Source of the DNA: Telmatactis stephensoni
Lineage: Eukaryota > Cnidaria > Anthozoa > Actiniaria > Isophelliidae
Reading direction: 5' to 3'
Assembly: GCA_029948255.1 (NCBI GenBank)
Contig: JALIZF010001889.1
Coordinates: 744,001-808,000 of the forward strand
DNA: 64,000 nucleotides
Shown piece after piece: positions 1 through 12,300 of the stretch. The stretch's first letter is position 1; each line of letters opens with the position of its first letter. The position numbers were made by a program, and so were the translations under genes. The notes below the pieces were generated by a model. It did no database searches and had not been told where the DNA came from. It saw only the letters and a list, made by a program, of their open reading frames with translations.

Positions 1-403
1 TATCATATTTAAGATGCGAAACTAACGCAGAAAAAAGATGCCATTTCAAATTTATTCGGATAAGTGTTTTCTTAAAAGTTGGTGAAGTACTGTAAGAATT
101 GATGGCAGCAATTCTAAAGATCTTTCAAAACGTGCAGCATGTTGTCTCAACAAAAACCTTGCGCTAAAAATCGTAGCTGCGCAACAACAATGTTGGGATA
201 ATTGTTGTCGTCTAGTGTAACATGACTTATCTTGGGTCGTAACCTATAACAAACTTCATACATGTACAGGCACGCTTGCCAGGGATATAAATGTTTTTTA
301 TGGGGGCCGCGAGTAGTAGTCGAAGACTGCTATCTATTTTGCTCTTAACTCTTTAGCTAGAACGCTATGATGAAATAAAACGATAAAAATATGTTGTTTG
401 TAG
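1..403. other. Upstream flank or intron before the first gene
   Basis: I see no coding sequence here. The stretch ends in an AG (402-403) after a T-rich run, a plausible splice acceptor for the exon that carries the first gene. It is therefore either an intron or 5' flanking DNA. Confidence 0.4.
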
Positions 404-442
404 GTTCGCTGGGCACCACGTCGCCGAGAAAGCTACTACCTT

Positions 443-1828
443 ATGAGCGAACGAGTCTACAACGACCGTTTGTTGATGAAACTCAGAGAACAAGAAGAAG
501 AGGAAAAACGCAAAATGCTGGCAGAAAGTCCAATGAAGTTCGACTTTGATGATACGTTTGGCAACACAAGACACTTGTATGATTTCCAAAAATTCATCAG
601 CAAAACATCGAAAGATATAAAAGGAATGAGTTTCGACACGACTTACAAGGACTATAACTATGAGTTCAATGAAGGCGAGAAAAGAAAGCTGGAGGAGCAA
701 CAAGGACGAGTAATTATCACGCCAACAAATGATGACAAAGAAACAACTGAGAGAAAGACATCCAAAGTGAGCAAAGTCCAGTTTGGTGACGTCACTGATT
801 TTGAAAGTGATCACTTTGAAGGAAGACTGAGCCGAGAAAGAAAACGAGCGAATCACGCGGCCAAAAAATCTGGTGAACTGGACATGAATGACATCGACGT
901 TGACGTGTCCGATGCTCGTGGCAATCTGTCAGGGGAAGGGGAGGGAAGTCCTCTGACCGATTTGTTAGATGTCCTCTCCCTTCAAGGGACCTCTAGGGGG
1001 CGTGGTAGCAATCAAAGTAAAGGGACGAGAAAAGATGATTCCAGGTTTGGTGGAGATGGATCCGATCTGTTTTCAATTGGCGATGTGTCGTACTTTACCG
1101 ACAAAACTGTTACCGATGAAGATGAGGAATCAGAAAAGAAGGAATCGGAAGAAGGGATCTCAGAGCTTGGAGGTGTACATAATAACAAGTACTGCAAACA
1201 CTCTCCAGCAAGTTCATTGAAGAAAAAATCACAAGATTATTACAAGAGTCTACCACGACTTCTCAGGACGTCTGAGCTGCGAGAGAAATCCATTTCTAGT
1301 GGCAAACCTAAGGAAAAACCTCGCGGAATCCCTGGACCGTACGTAGACCATAAATGTATGGCTCCGTACAAGACTGCGTACGAGCGAGCTTTAAGTTTAG
1401 TGCGTGGGCGTTCTCTTCCGAGCAACTCTGCAGATCTCTTTAATAAAACCAGTCGTATAACGTTCTCATATATACCCGGTATGCCTGGCACAGAGGAGGG
1501 TATTGATTTCAAATCAAAAACATCAGGGAAAGTTAAGCATGTGGTCACAAAACCTACCGCAAAATCAGAGGGATTAAAAGGAATTCTTGGTAATGTAAAT
1601 ATGAACGATTTTTACCGAGAAGAAGACGAGTTAATATATTACGTCAAATCCGATGAACTAAATGTTGTCGTAAAATCTTCGACTGACACGACAGAAAGCC
1701 GAGAAGACGACGATAGTGACGACAATACCAATGAGTATAGGTCGGAAGCTTTAACAAGAGCGACATCTGAGGCTAACACTTTAAGATTGAAATCTTCTAT
1801 TGATACTGACAATGAATCGACTTTATGA
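443..1828 (+). CDS. Unrecognised acidic, probably disordered protein (461 aa)
   Basis: I do not recognise this protein and assign no function. It is one uninterrupted 461-codon reading frame. The N-terminus is a charged, possibly coiled-coil segment rich in Glu, Arg and Lys (residues about 8-30). The middle is low-complexity Ser/Asp/Glu/Gly sequence. A more ordered-looking Pro/Tyr/Gly-containing stretch lies near residues 290-360, and the tail is acidic and Ser/Thr-rich. There is no signal peptide or obvious membrane segment. The ATG at 443 is the first in the frame, but the frame is open upstream to a possible acceptor AG at 402-403, so the protein may begin in an earlier exon. An AATAAA lies about 100 bp after the stop, which makes this the last or only exon. 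The gene lies about 1.5 kb before the zinc-transporter gene on the same strand. The exon is very probably real given its length and codon pattern; its identity is unknown. Confidence 0.75.
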   Translation: MSERVYNDRLLMKLREQEEEEKRKMLAESPMKFDFDDTFGNTRHLYDFQKFISKTSKDIKGMSFDTTYKDYNYEFNEGEKRKLEEQQGRVIITPTNDDKETTERKTSKVSKVQFGDVTDFESDHFEGRLSRERKRANHAAKKSGELDMNDIDVDVSDARGNLSGEGEGSPLTDLLDVLSLQGTSRGRGSNQSKGTRKDDSRFGGDGSDLFSIGDVSYFTDKTVTDEDEESEKKESEEGISELGGVHNNKYCKHSPASSLKKKSQDYYKSLPRLLRTSELREKSISSGKPKEKPRGIPGPYVDHKCMAPYKTAYERALSLVRGRSLPSNSADLFNKTSRITFSYIPGMPGTEEGIDFKSKTSGKVKHVVTKPTAKSEGLKGILGNVNMNDFYREEDELIYYVKSDELNVVVKSSTDTTESREDDDSDDNTNEYRSEALTRATSEANTLRLKSSIDTDNESTL

Positions 1829-1927
1829 ATGTTGAATTGAACGTCGTACGAAGGAACTTATGTCGGGAAATTTCATGAAATTCGGTATCGCGGACTGTAT
1901 TTCTGACCAAGACAAGAGAGCTCCATA

Positions 1928-1933
1928 AATAAA
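1928..1933 (+). promoter_or_regulatory. Poly(A) signal AATAAA of the first gene
   Basis: A canonical AATAAA hexamer stands about 100 bp past the stop codon at 1828 and is followed by T-rich sequence. The position suits the 3' end of the preceding gene. Confidence 0.6.
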
Positions 1934-3302
1934 ATGAACATAATTCTGGGTTTTTCATTAAAAGTTCGACTTATCAATTTATAGGCTTATATTTTTTCTT
2001 TTTTTTCTTCTCTATTCATTTTTTCCCCTATTTTTGCGCGGGTGGTGGTTGTTGAGATGAAAAGGGACGAGGAAAATATCTAGAGGATGAAAGGAATAAA
2101 ATAATGATATGGGATGTGTTCATTTATGATAGCTCAGGTTCACCTCCTACAAACCTCCTACATTATTGCCGGATTTCAAACCGTGGGGAACTGGGAACGA
2201 GTCCCTAAATATTACGCCAATCAACGCAAAACTCACATATTCGGAAAGAGCATATCAAGTTAAACAATATTCTGAAGGCTGGTGTTAAACGGTTCAATAT
2301 TGAACAAGATACTTTTTAGACGAGCGAAACGAGATACTGGTACGGTAACACCTATTGTTTTCCACAAGGAGCTACGATTATTTTAGAACACAGCTCTATT
2401 TCGGAAACCTACGAATAGACCTATTTTAGAAATAGGTTTAACACCGTTTTGTCGGGTCCCACTTTAAATGTAAGCTCTTTAAACCAGCATGGATGAGGTT
2501 GATCCAAACATCCATAACTGCTTTATAAATGCTCTTCTTCAGCTACTATATTTATCCTTTTTATCACCCCATGGAAGGGAATTCGGAATAATGCAAGATT
2601 CCGGATCCCTACGAGAGCTGTCTTATAGATTCAAATATCCGGATTCCGGATTCAAAGGGGGCTGGATTCCGGATTATCCGGATTCCAAAATCAAATTATT
2701 CGTGGATTCCCTTACAAGGGGCGACCTTTACGTATGACTACGTCAGTATGGGTTTGTGACTCGTAAAGTATGGGAGTTTAATTATAAAGTTCTCAATTTA
2801 CACTGACGTGTCGGAACACCCACGGTTCAGTAACTGTACAGTGATTTATGATTTTATGACCATCTTGGAATAAATGGCTTAAATACACTAAATGACTAAA
2901 ATACACTATCTCTAAGTTAGTGATTAGAATTGTAGTTCCTGAGAGGGAAAAACTCATATCAAAATTCCTTCAACTAAAACTTGTGTCATGATTTACGTTG
3001 GTTATATAATTCGGATGGATGGATGGTTCTGTAATTATCCACTTACGTCCGAAATGCTCTAAGTTCTTCAACATCATTCTAATAAGCTGTTTTACTTCCA
3101 TTGAACTCTTTAACATTTCAACATCTTTTGTTAAAAGAACTGTTTGCTCATCTAAACACACAACAGTTAGAGCTCGTTTCTGATTGGTTGATATCGAGAA
3201 GTTTCAGATTTGCCTTCAACGTGTACCCGCATCGTATTTGCCCCCAGTCTTGAGTGATAACACATTTGTAGTTTTAAAGCTACGAATGAGAATACAACGA
3301 GT
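1934..3302. other. Intergenic region before the zinc transporter
   Basis: No exon was recognised. The region holds a short element bounded by an inverted repeat around GGTGTTAAAC (about 2281-2446) and a simple repeat built on GGATTCC/GGATTAT (2584-2702). The last 100-200 bp should include the 5' untranslated part and promoter of the zinc-transporter gene, but I see no clear TATA box. Confidence 0.5.
2584..2702. repeat. Degenerate tandem repeat of GGATTCC-type units
   Basis: The units GGATTCC, GGATTCAAA and GGATTATCC recur in close succession. The apparent small reading frame across this repeat is not treated as a gene. Confidence 0.6.
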
Positions 3303-6300
3303 ATGTTTGATATGAAGAAGAAAGCCAAAACACGCGGCGAGTACACAAAGATTGTGTCGGACACTGTGGAACCTTGTGGATTTCCCTGTCAGCCGACACA
3401 GCGCGAAGGACAAGATGGACGACGAAGGTTGATCGCTGCGGTGCTATTTTGTGTGTTTTTTATTATCTGCGAAGTAACGGGTAAGACGAAAACTCATCTT
3501 GCAGTGATTCAAGACTTTGTTGTTTGTTTAGTCTAAATTCACTGGGTTTTTTAGTCAACACTAAAGTTAATTATGCTTTCAGAAGAATGCAATACAATTT
3601 TTTCAAATACAACAAATTGAAATAACTAAACATTTTTATTCCATGGTGTTTTCAGTTTTACGCTAATTCAAAATAAGAAAAAAACGTAAAATAAGCCGAT
3701 TTGAAAAGCTCCTTCACTAGAAAAGGAAATCTCAAATCTCAAAATCTCTCTTTTAAATGAGAAAGATGTCACTTTGTTGAGTCAAAACCGTTCTATTAAG
3801 TTACCGTTAAAGTTTATTTATTAATGCGTGTTTTAAATTTTGTTGTCGTTGTAGAATCCTTTTTATTATTAGTGATATAAAGCTTTGAAATTTTTAAATA
3901 TTATTTCATTCTCTTTAGTCGCCTTGAAATCCGTTCTTTTCATTGTAAGATCATAGGGGTCTTGAAGTCTAATACTGGATGTAAACATCACCCATTCAAT
4001 GACGAGTGCCGGATGCGATTCGCTTAGCAACTTTACTACTGTTTAACATATAAATCCCCTCTCAGCGCGACGTTTTATATTTAATGGCACAAATAGCTGA
4101 AGCCATTCAATTTTTCTAGCTTTTTATCTGGATTTGTTTATCAAAGTTCTTTATATTTTGTATGCAAAAGTGGTCGATTTCTTTACATTTAAAAAGTCGA
4201 AATTGCCAATTAAGACTTCTCTTATCTCGTCATCAAACATCGCTTATCTTTTTAATAAGAGGCTACTTATCATGTTTTAATGGCTTAGATTTGTTTTCTT
4301 CCTAAGGAGGAAAAATATCAGTTTACACTTGGATTGAATCAAAAATATCTTTCAGCAACAAAAATTAAATAAGTTTATTTCTATTTGTTCAGTGTATTTT
4401 TCGTTTTATGAAGAGAATTTAGCAGACCCTGATGCATCAAAAAATAAGGCGGACTTGACTATCACATCTAAAGCACATTAAAAGTGTTGTATTTGTATCC
4501 TTAATGGTCCTTAATTTTATGTATATCAAAAACTTTTCATTTTGTTACCAAATGAAGTTTAGTTACGAAGATATCTGACTGGGTAAAGAGATGTAGAGTA
4601 TAATCTTTAGTCCAAGAAAATATCAATATCGTACGGAAATATCGGTAGTAACTCATTTGAGATTAAGTATATAAATATTTTAAGATGAAGATATGCATTT
4701 TGTCCGAGTGGGACGACATTTACTGTCCATTTACAAATATTAGTTGCCGTCAAATGATAGTTTTGCACAACTTGACTTTTGTCGGGATTGTGTGGCCAGC
4801 TGGTCTATTCTAGGATTTCCCATCAATCAAACTAAACCGTACAATCGACTAATGCCGACTCGTGTCAACCTACAATGCCGGACAAAAAGGTTAAGACAAA
4901 ACGAAAAACATGTTGATTTTTGAGTAAACCCATCACGTTCAGTTAATTGTTCTCCCCTCTCCCCCTCTCACCCAATGTTGAGGTAGGTGCACAATGTCGT
5001 CCATAGAATGGGCTATCGTCTTGTACAACATTGGCCCGGGGGGGAGGGGGGTTCAACAAATAACTTGTAAGGAAGAGGCGACCTAATCAAGTAACAGCTG
5101 AAATGTATGGATTTCATAACTGTCTCAAGGATTTTTGTCCGTGATTGTATATAAACGATAAGCCTGTTATCGCGCGTTTACGTAAATTTCACAGTGTCTG
5201 TACTAAATTTTTCACTCGTTGTCATGATGAACGCAAATTCGAATTACCAATCATAACGAAAGAATAACAGTTGTGTAGGCAAAAAAGCCTTTGATGCTTC
5301 TTAAAGTTATTGGTTGCTGTCGCACGTGATTATAGTACTTCAGCTCTTTATGTCCATGGTTTATATCAAGGAAATAAGCCGATCATGCTCGAAATTATAT
5401 AAAATATCTCTGGCAAGATAAGAATATACCTATCCAGGATCAATTATTATGCTGAGGAAACAAGCACTGGAACAAAATATTACACGTGAGAACTATAGAC
5501 AGTTCGCAGATAGAGTTATAGAAACATTGTACGGTATTAATTCTCGTTACTAAAATAGATAAGACTATAAATCCAGTAACAGTAGTCTGAATCTTATGAT
5601 TGCTTCTAAAGGACAAAGTACCAAAAATTAATATCGCTTTTTCAATAAAAGTCTGTTGTTTAATCTAACATTTAACGAATATCTAAAAACGCTACATATT
5701 TTTTAGATCAGGGTCACGCGCGCGCGTTACAATTCCTCTGGACATTGCGTGACATGTCAGTTTATCGCGTTACACTACTGTACATAGAGGAATTTGATTA
5801 CCCAAGCAGGCAAAAAGTTTTGATTCTCTTTATAATAAAACCTCGAAGGAACTCTTTCAAATTGTCAATATGTTAGCTTTCAGGTAAACAAAGATTTCGC
5901 ACGATTCACAACCTCATTGATTTTGTTTTCAACGGTTAACGAACGATCTACACCACTTTTCTCTAGAGAAGAACTGACTGATATCTACTTATAGAAAAGA
6001 TTGGCTGTTAACCGATAAGATGGCTTGTTAATCGTGGTTTTATTTCAAATATGCAATATTTGAATGAAGTTAACCGAGTTATAACCGTTTATATAGGTAC
6101 AAACACCCACATATATATAAGAAAACGATCAACTTAGTATCAGCACCGCAAAACTTAGCACAAGAAGGGACCTCATGTTAGACTCCCTTGGGATTTGATA
6201 GCTCGGTTGTATCAAGTTGCACTAGACATGCAGCATGTCAGTTTCGCGATCGTCGACCAGCGATTTTGTTTATTATTCAGTGTTTGATTTCATAACACAT

Positions 6301-9300
6301 TTGGTAACATATTTCCACGCGCTATGGTAATTATGGTAATTATTGTGAGGCTTAGAATATAAACAGACCCTGATTCCACGTTTGTGTACCAGGACTGCTA
6401 AGCAGTTAACAGCCTGTAACTTTTATCCAAGCAAATGGCTATATACTTGCGTACACCTCCATTCTGATAGCTTTCTCGAAAACAGCACCAATGCTTAACT
6501 TTAGCATTGGAAATGTTGAAGGAGTGCACACCAATTTCGGCGAAATCATTGCGTGAGGGAAGTCGCTCTTAATCTGCCTGGCTGTAACTTGCTATATGTA
6601 GACTTCACACGTCTGTGGTACCTAACCTCTTTAATTTTCTGATTCTCCAGACCTTTCTGAAGATAACTAATCGTTTTCATATCTTTGAAGAAGGTCCACG
6701 TTTAATCTCTAAGCGTTAATGTGGAAATTGCTATTCTATTTCTATGGAGTGCGAAATAGCTACGTTTTTAATACGTAATCTGCGAAAACTTAATTTGTCC
6801 CGTATTTCCTCATACACTAAGACCGTGATCTACAACTTCCTGTGCAAATACGTACACTTGATGTGAACATTTTGCAAGAGGCTTTTTTGGTATACCCTTG
6901 AACTGGCCCCCGAAAAGCGCAAAACTTGTCATAGACAATGCCGGACAAAAAGGTTAAGACAAAACGAAAAACATGTTGATTTTTGAGTAAACCCATCACG
7001 TTCAGTTAATTGTTCTCCCCTCTCCCCCTCTCACCCAATGTTGAGGTAGGTGCACAATGTCGTCCATAGAATGGGCTATCGTCTTGTACAACATTGGCCC
7101 GGGGGGGAGGGGGGTTCAACAAATAACTTGTAAGGAAGAGGCGACCTAATCAAGTAACAGCTGAAATGTATGGATTTCATAACTGTCTCAAGGATTTTTG
7201 TCCGTGATTGTAGATTAAAATTATGTCTGTACTTAAATACTGCGATCCTACAAAAAGAAAAAAAGTGGTTGGACGTATAAATTGTTGAATGAAAGAAAGA
7301 GAGAATAAATGGGAAAAGGAAAAGGAAAGAGGAAGAAAGATTCTATGAAATGTTATGGCTCAGGATACTTTAAATAACGCAATTTAAATTCACTTGTATG
7401 TTTTCTAAACATTCAAAGAGCTGCTTGAAATTTTGTCAGTGTTCTTCCATTTATTTTAAATGCATATATCTTTCATTTATTCATCACATTCATTCAATGC
7501 ATTGATTGATTGATTCATTCATTCATTCATCCAATCAACCATCCATCCATCCATTCATTCATTCATTCACCCAATCTTCCATCCATCCATCCATTCATTC
7601 ATTCATTCATTCATTCATTCATTCACTGAATCATTCGTCCATTATTACTACAACTGATAACGCTGATGGTTTTCATTTCGTGTAGGTGGTTTTATAGCAA
7701 ACAGTTTGGCCGTATTGAACGATGCTTTGCATCAAGTCTTTGATCTCAACAGTCTACTAACGAGTTTAGTTGCTGCGTGGATCGCAGGCTGGAAACCAAA
7801 CGACAGGAAAACCTTTGGGTATTTTCGAGCAGGTAAGTACATGAAGTAATAAAGTGGACCCTTAGAGTAGAGAGTAGTATACCCCCTCACAATTATGACG
7901 CGCCGGCAAAACTAAGAAAACAATATACATTAACCATTGTCTTGATTATATATCTCGAACTCTATAATAAATCATAAATAAAGTGGACCCTTAGAGTAGA
8001 GAGTAGTATAGACCCTCACAATTATGACGCGCAGGCAAAACTAAGAAAACAATAGACATCAACCATGGTCATAATTATCTCGAACTCTATAATAAATCAT
8101 ACATTGCTTATGATAACTGCGCATATAACTTAGCAATAACTAAACCAAGATGTAAAATCAACTGGCTGATTCTGAGCGCTGTTGTTCTGAATTGAGGTTA
8201 CCATGTTCCACGACACGTAAGCGGCAACTTTATGAATGGATTAGTTCACGAGTTACATTGATCTGATTGATGTATCTCAGTGTTAAAATGGGGGGTAAAA
8301 CGTCCACAGCTGATCAATTTAATCGGCTGAACAAAGAAGGAACTGACAACACGCGGTATAAACCAAACCTACGTAACCTACGTAATTATATGAAAGTAAC
8401 GTAACATTTTGTTAAATTTCTATCAAATTGCATTTTCACTACATTTTCAAATCATTGTTTTACATATCATCTGAGTATCTCTTTTTCTCTAGAGTTTTAT
8501 TTTATTTGTTTATTCAGGGATTTGTCTCCTTCGCAAACCGTTCTTACATCACACACAATGCGCTCCTTATTACTGAAACGAACGATTCAGGTGATTAAAC
8601 AAAATTTGTGCGATTTCAGAAATTATTGGAGCATGCGCAGTAATCCTCATGCTGTGGCTGCTGACCGGTGTGCTCGTGTATGAAGCAGTTCTAAGACTGA
8701 CCACAGGCGCGGCTGCTCATGGACAGCACTCGGATCACGTGAACGCTGACGTCATGATGCTGACCTCTGGGCTCACTTGTTTAGCAAACATCATGTAAGC
8801 AGACAGAACTTTAGATATCTATTTCCCCCGAAACTTTCATGGCAAATTGCAGAGTAGAGTCGTAGGATAGGGCAATCAAGTGAAGCGTGTCTATGTTGTG
8901 ACACGCGCGCGCTCTTATTGGTTTTGCTCAGTCTAAATTGCAACTCATCGATAAGTGAAGCAGTATTCCCCCTTGTTTTCTCTAGCTTCTCCTAAATTAC
9001 CCTGAGATTGTAACTACAGGGCCGACCATAAACGGACAATTATACTCAAGTATATTAAGGCTTGACTTAGGCCCGATTTTCGAAAATATAGGTTTTAAAA
9101 TGATCGTGGTCTGTTGTTTATCAGAATCTTTAAAAAAAATCATACATTTTGTCGAATATACATGAGTCGAAACTTTATGTGAGATTTTAAACTTTGAGGG
9201 AGTGTCACGTGACATATTACAAAGAATTATTTTATTGGAATTTTTGATTACAAATGGGGTACACAAGGATTTCTTCGATTTAAACAATTTATATCTTATT

Positions 9301-12300
9301 TTATTTCTTTTTTTATGCTCTTTCCGACAACGTCTTTTAATATTGAAAAAATACTCTGTGGAAAGAGATATTTTAGAAAAGAGGTCACGTGACCTAACAT
9401 GAAAATATGTTTTTTCCTAATATCTTTTTTCCCAAAAGTGATGGACACGATTAAAAGACGGCATCATATACCTAAGCCAAATGCCTAATAACAATGTGAA
9501 TTTCAGTGAGATAGGTTAAGGTTCTGTGTACCCCATTTTCAAAAACACGTTTTTGTAGCCTTAAGGTCACGTGACCAATGAATTGAAAAAAAATTACTAT
9601 GAAAGTCTTCATAATGTGGATCTACATCACCTCCCAAGAAATCTTTGCGATATCTTTAAACCTCCGTGTTTTATGAGCGAAAATGGTTACTTCCTAATTT
9701 GCATAATAGTCAAGCCTTAATACACTTGAGTATGCACGCATCCGCGCATATCTAGAACTCCTTAACAGGAACTTACTTGATACTTGACAATAGCCTACGT
9801 AGCTTTCAGTTCAGGGGGAAAGGAGAAGGGAGATTTCTTCTTGTATCTTTATTTTTTAACTTTTTTGATGTGTATTTTTAGCTTGGCTTTTATGCTTTCT
9901 GGATTTGGCCACCACCACAGTCATGGTACCCATGGTAACCACGGGAAAGATGGTCACCATGACAACAAAAAAGAGGAAAACATTAACATCAGAGCTGCTT
10001 TCTTACACACTATTGGTGATGCTGTGTATAGTTTAACGGTGCTCGTAGCTGGAATAGTCATCAAATTTAAGGTAGCTACCAATTAACACTGAAACGTGCA
10101 TTTTAGGAAATTCAATGACAATATCAGATAATAATGGATTGGAGTTTTACTTCTACATAGCTTCTTCTTCTTTCGTGCCTCTCCCGCACACACACCTCTT
10201 CTTCGTTTTTCACTTTAACTCTTGCGTAGTACCACAGGAATCCCATTCCACCCGGAAAATACGGATTCCCCTCACACAGTTACCCTTTCCACAACTTTGT
10301 CCTCCATAAATCTTCTTCATGAGGCTCAGCTTACATTTGTATTGCTGTACAAATTCTAGCTTCTCTGCTTGATTTATTTAATAGGCCTTATTCACAAACT
10401 CGGCCACATGATCACTTTCGCCATGTAGGATGGCAAAACTACGGACAAAAAAGATAAGGAAAAATCAACGCTCACAATTTTTCTTCTGTCGGAATATACA
10501 TATGATACTTGCAATGCTCGTAGTTTTTATTTCATATCTCAAAAGGCGTTGTTGAAAAACATTGTTAGCTAGTTATTTTGAGGGGTGCATGACAAGACAA
10601 TATCCAAGAATAACATTCCCCTGATCGCTATGTTCATGCCGTCACTTGAAAACTGGAAGTGAGCCATGCAGGGGGCAAAAAGTCACGCCATTGCAAACAA
10701 TGCATGCAAGTGTATCTTTGATTAAAATTTGATTTCTCAAAGAGGAGATTACAAATCTGTTTGTTAAGGAAGAGACAAATCTAAGGATGTACACTAGTGT
10801 CCCTGTTTTACAGGAAAGGAGATATATAAAACTATGCTGGTGATATTGGTGATCAGTGTGTAATCTCAAAATAACACTATCCCAAGTCTATCTAACTGAT
10901 GGTCTTGCCAGCAGAAAATGAATGCTTTCAATAAATATATTACGAAACTTTTTATTCGGCTAGACATGTTTTGGCAGTCCTGTTATCTAACTACCTGTCT
11001 TTCAGTCTATTTTGAGGCTATGCTGCATGAGCTCTACTGTCTTTCAGTCCATCTGGTGATACTGTGGCAATCAGTCTCCCACTGTCCGTATCTTAGTCGT
11101 AACCTGATAATACAGTTTATTTTCCTGTAATAAAGTTTATTCTTGATGGCACATTCCTACAGCCAGACTTTGAAAATACGTCTTCCTTATACTCTATTGC
11201 ATCAGCAATTTGGTTTAATAGTTCATCAGTGATTGAGTGATTTTTAGCTTGAAGCTCAACTGCAGCACATTTCTTGATATGTTCTCGCTTCAGGGGAAGG
11301 AACGGTACAAAGTAGTCGATGAGGTGTTTCTCAATTAACTTTGAGTGCCAGAATCCACTTTTTTTATTATTAAAGGCTCCCAAGCTGATGATTTTGTCCA
11401 TTTGTTTGATTGTTATATCTTCTCTCCTCTTTCCCTCACGCCAGTGTTTTAGAACCTCTGCATTAATGAGCTTAGCTTCAGCAACGCTTAGGAAGATAAA
11501 TATAGCCTTTCTGAAGTCCACTCCCCCCATGTCTGAGTGGTTGTCCAAGAATGGTGTCAAAATTTAGAACAAGGAAATGCAGCAGTAACTTCTCCATGTC
11601 TCCAAACTTTGTGAAATTCAGTCAACCTTTTCGAATATTACATTATTAGAAGGCTGTCTCTCATTGGCTAATTTGGAGCATTCGTATTATTAACCAATGA
11701 CGGCCCTTGTTCTATTCTATTAGAAACTTCTTGGAATTAAATGGAATTGAATAATAAGCATTTTGATTTCCAACCGCGAAGGGTTCCGATTAAAAGGCAG
11801 AAATAGAAAGCAAAGGACTAATTTAGTAAATATAGCGTATAAAAATGTTTAATGCCACTTTTTTGGAGTAAAATGCCACAATCACATGAACTATGAAACA
11901 TAAATCCCATCTGTGCATTACCTAGTCTCTTTCGCAGTCATTTTTGTGTCGTCACGCAACGCTTCCCTCCGAGGGAAGCGTTGCGTGACGACACAAAAAG
12001 ACGGCTGCGAGGGAGACCCATTACGATCTGTCTTGTTCTGTTTTAACAAATCACAAGATTCATTCTTATGGTTAAGTGGACAACTGACAATTTGAGATTA
12101 AGGTCAGGGCAGATGGATTGATATCTGTCGCCTGCCAACGGTAATACGTTACAACTTGTCTGGACAGGGGCCGACTCCAATCTTTACATGCATGTATAGC
12201 AATGGTTTTAACCCAATCTCTTCAATCAGTTTACTGCTCTCAAAAGGCCTTTGTTGAAAAAAGGTTTTCATCATTTTTAGCATATTTACGTAGAACTATG

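Larger units (their letters stand above)
3481..7685. other. Zinc transporter intron 1 (4.2 kb)
   Basis: Bounded by GT at 3481 and AG at 7684-7685. Besides the two identical 278-bp elements and the CATT/CCAT microsatellite listed separately, I see only AT-rich sequence without recognisable exons. Confidence 0.7.
9042..9733. mobile_element. ~690-bp palindromic element in zinc transporter intron 3
   Basis: Inverted ends are built on ATACTCAAGT and the AAGGCTTGACT that follows it (left 9042-9073, right about 9702-9733). Inner parts also mirror each other: a GGGGTACACA segment near 9255 pairs with TGTGTACCCC near 9530. Three copies of the palindrome GTCACGTGAC sit near the left quarter, the centre and the right quarter. 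I see no coding capacity. The element family is not identified. Confidence 0.7.
10539..12172. repeat. Duplicated torsin unit, copy A
   Basis: This segment matches 12239-15345 in order and orientation once the foldback at 12615-13687 is left out. Shared landmarks include a GGAAGTGAGCCATGCAGGGG segment, the torsin sequence and a closing GCCTGCCAACGG segment. Copy A has lost about 500 bp of the torsin reading frame and has gained a small hairpin element (11922-12018). Confidence 0.8.

Noticed and set aside
365..856. 163-codon frame on the - strand opposite the first gene
   Set aside because: It lies wholly antisense to the 461-codon gene, is Phe/Val-rich as expected from complementing Lys/Glu codons, and has no own signals.
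6524..6530. TGCACAC, a match to the metal-response core TGCRCNC, in zinc transporter intron 1
   Set aside because: A 7-base degenerate motif occurs by chance many times in 64 kb; it is single and far from the likely promoter.
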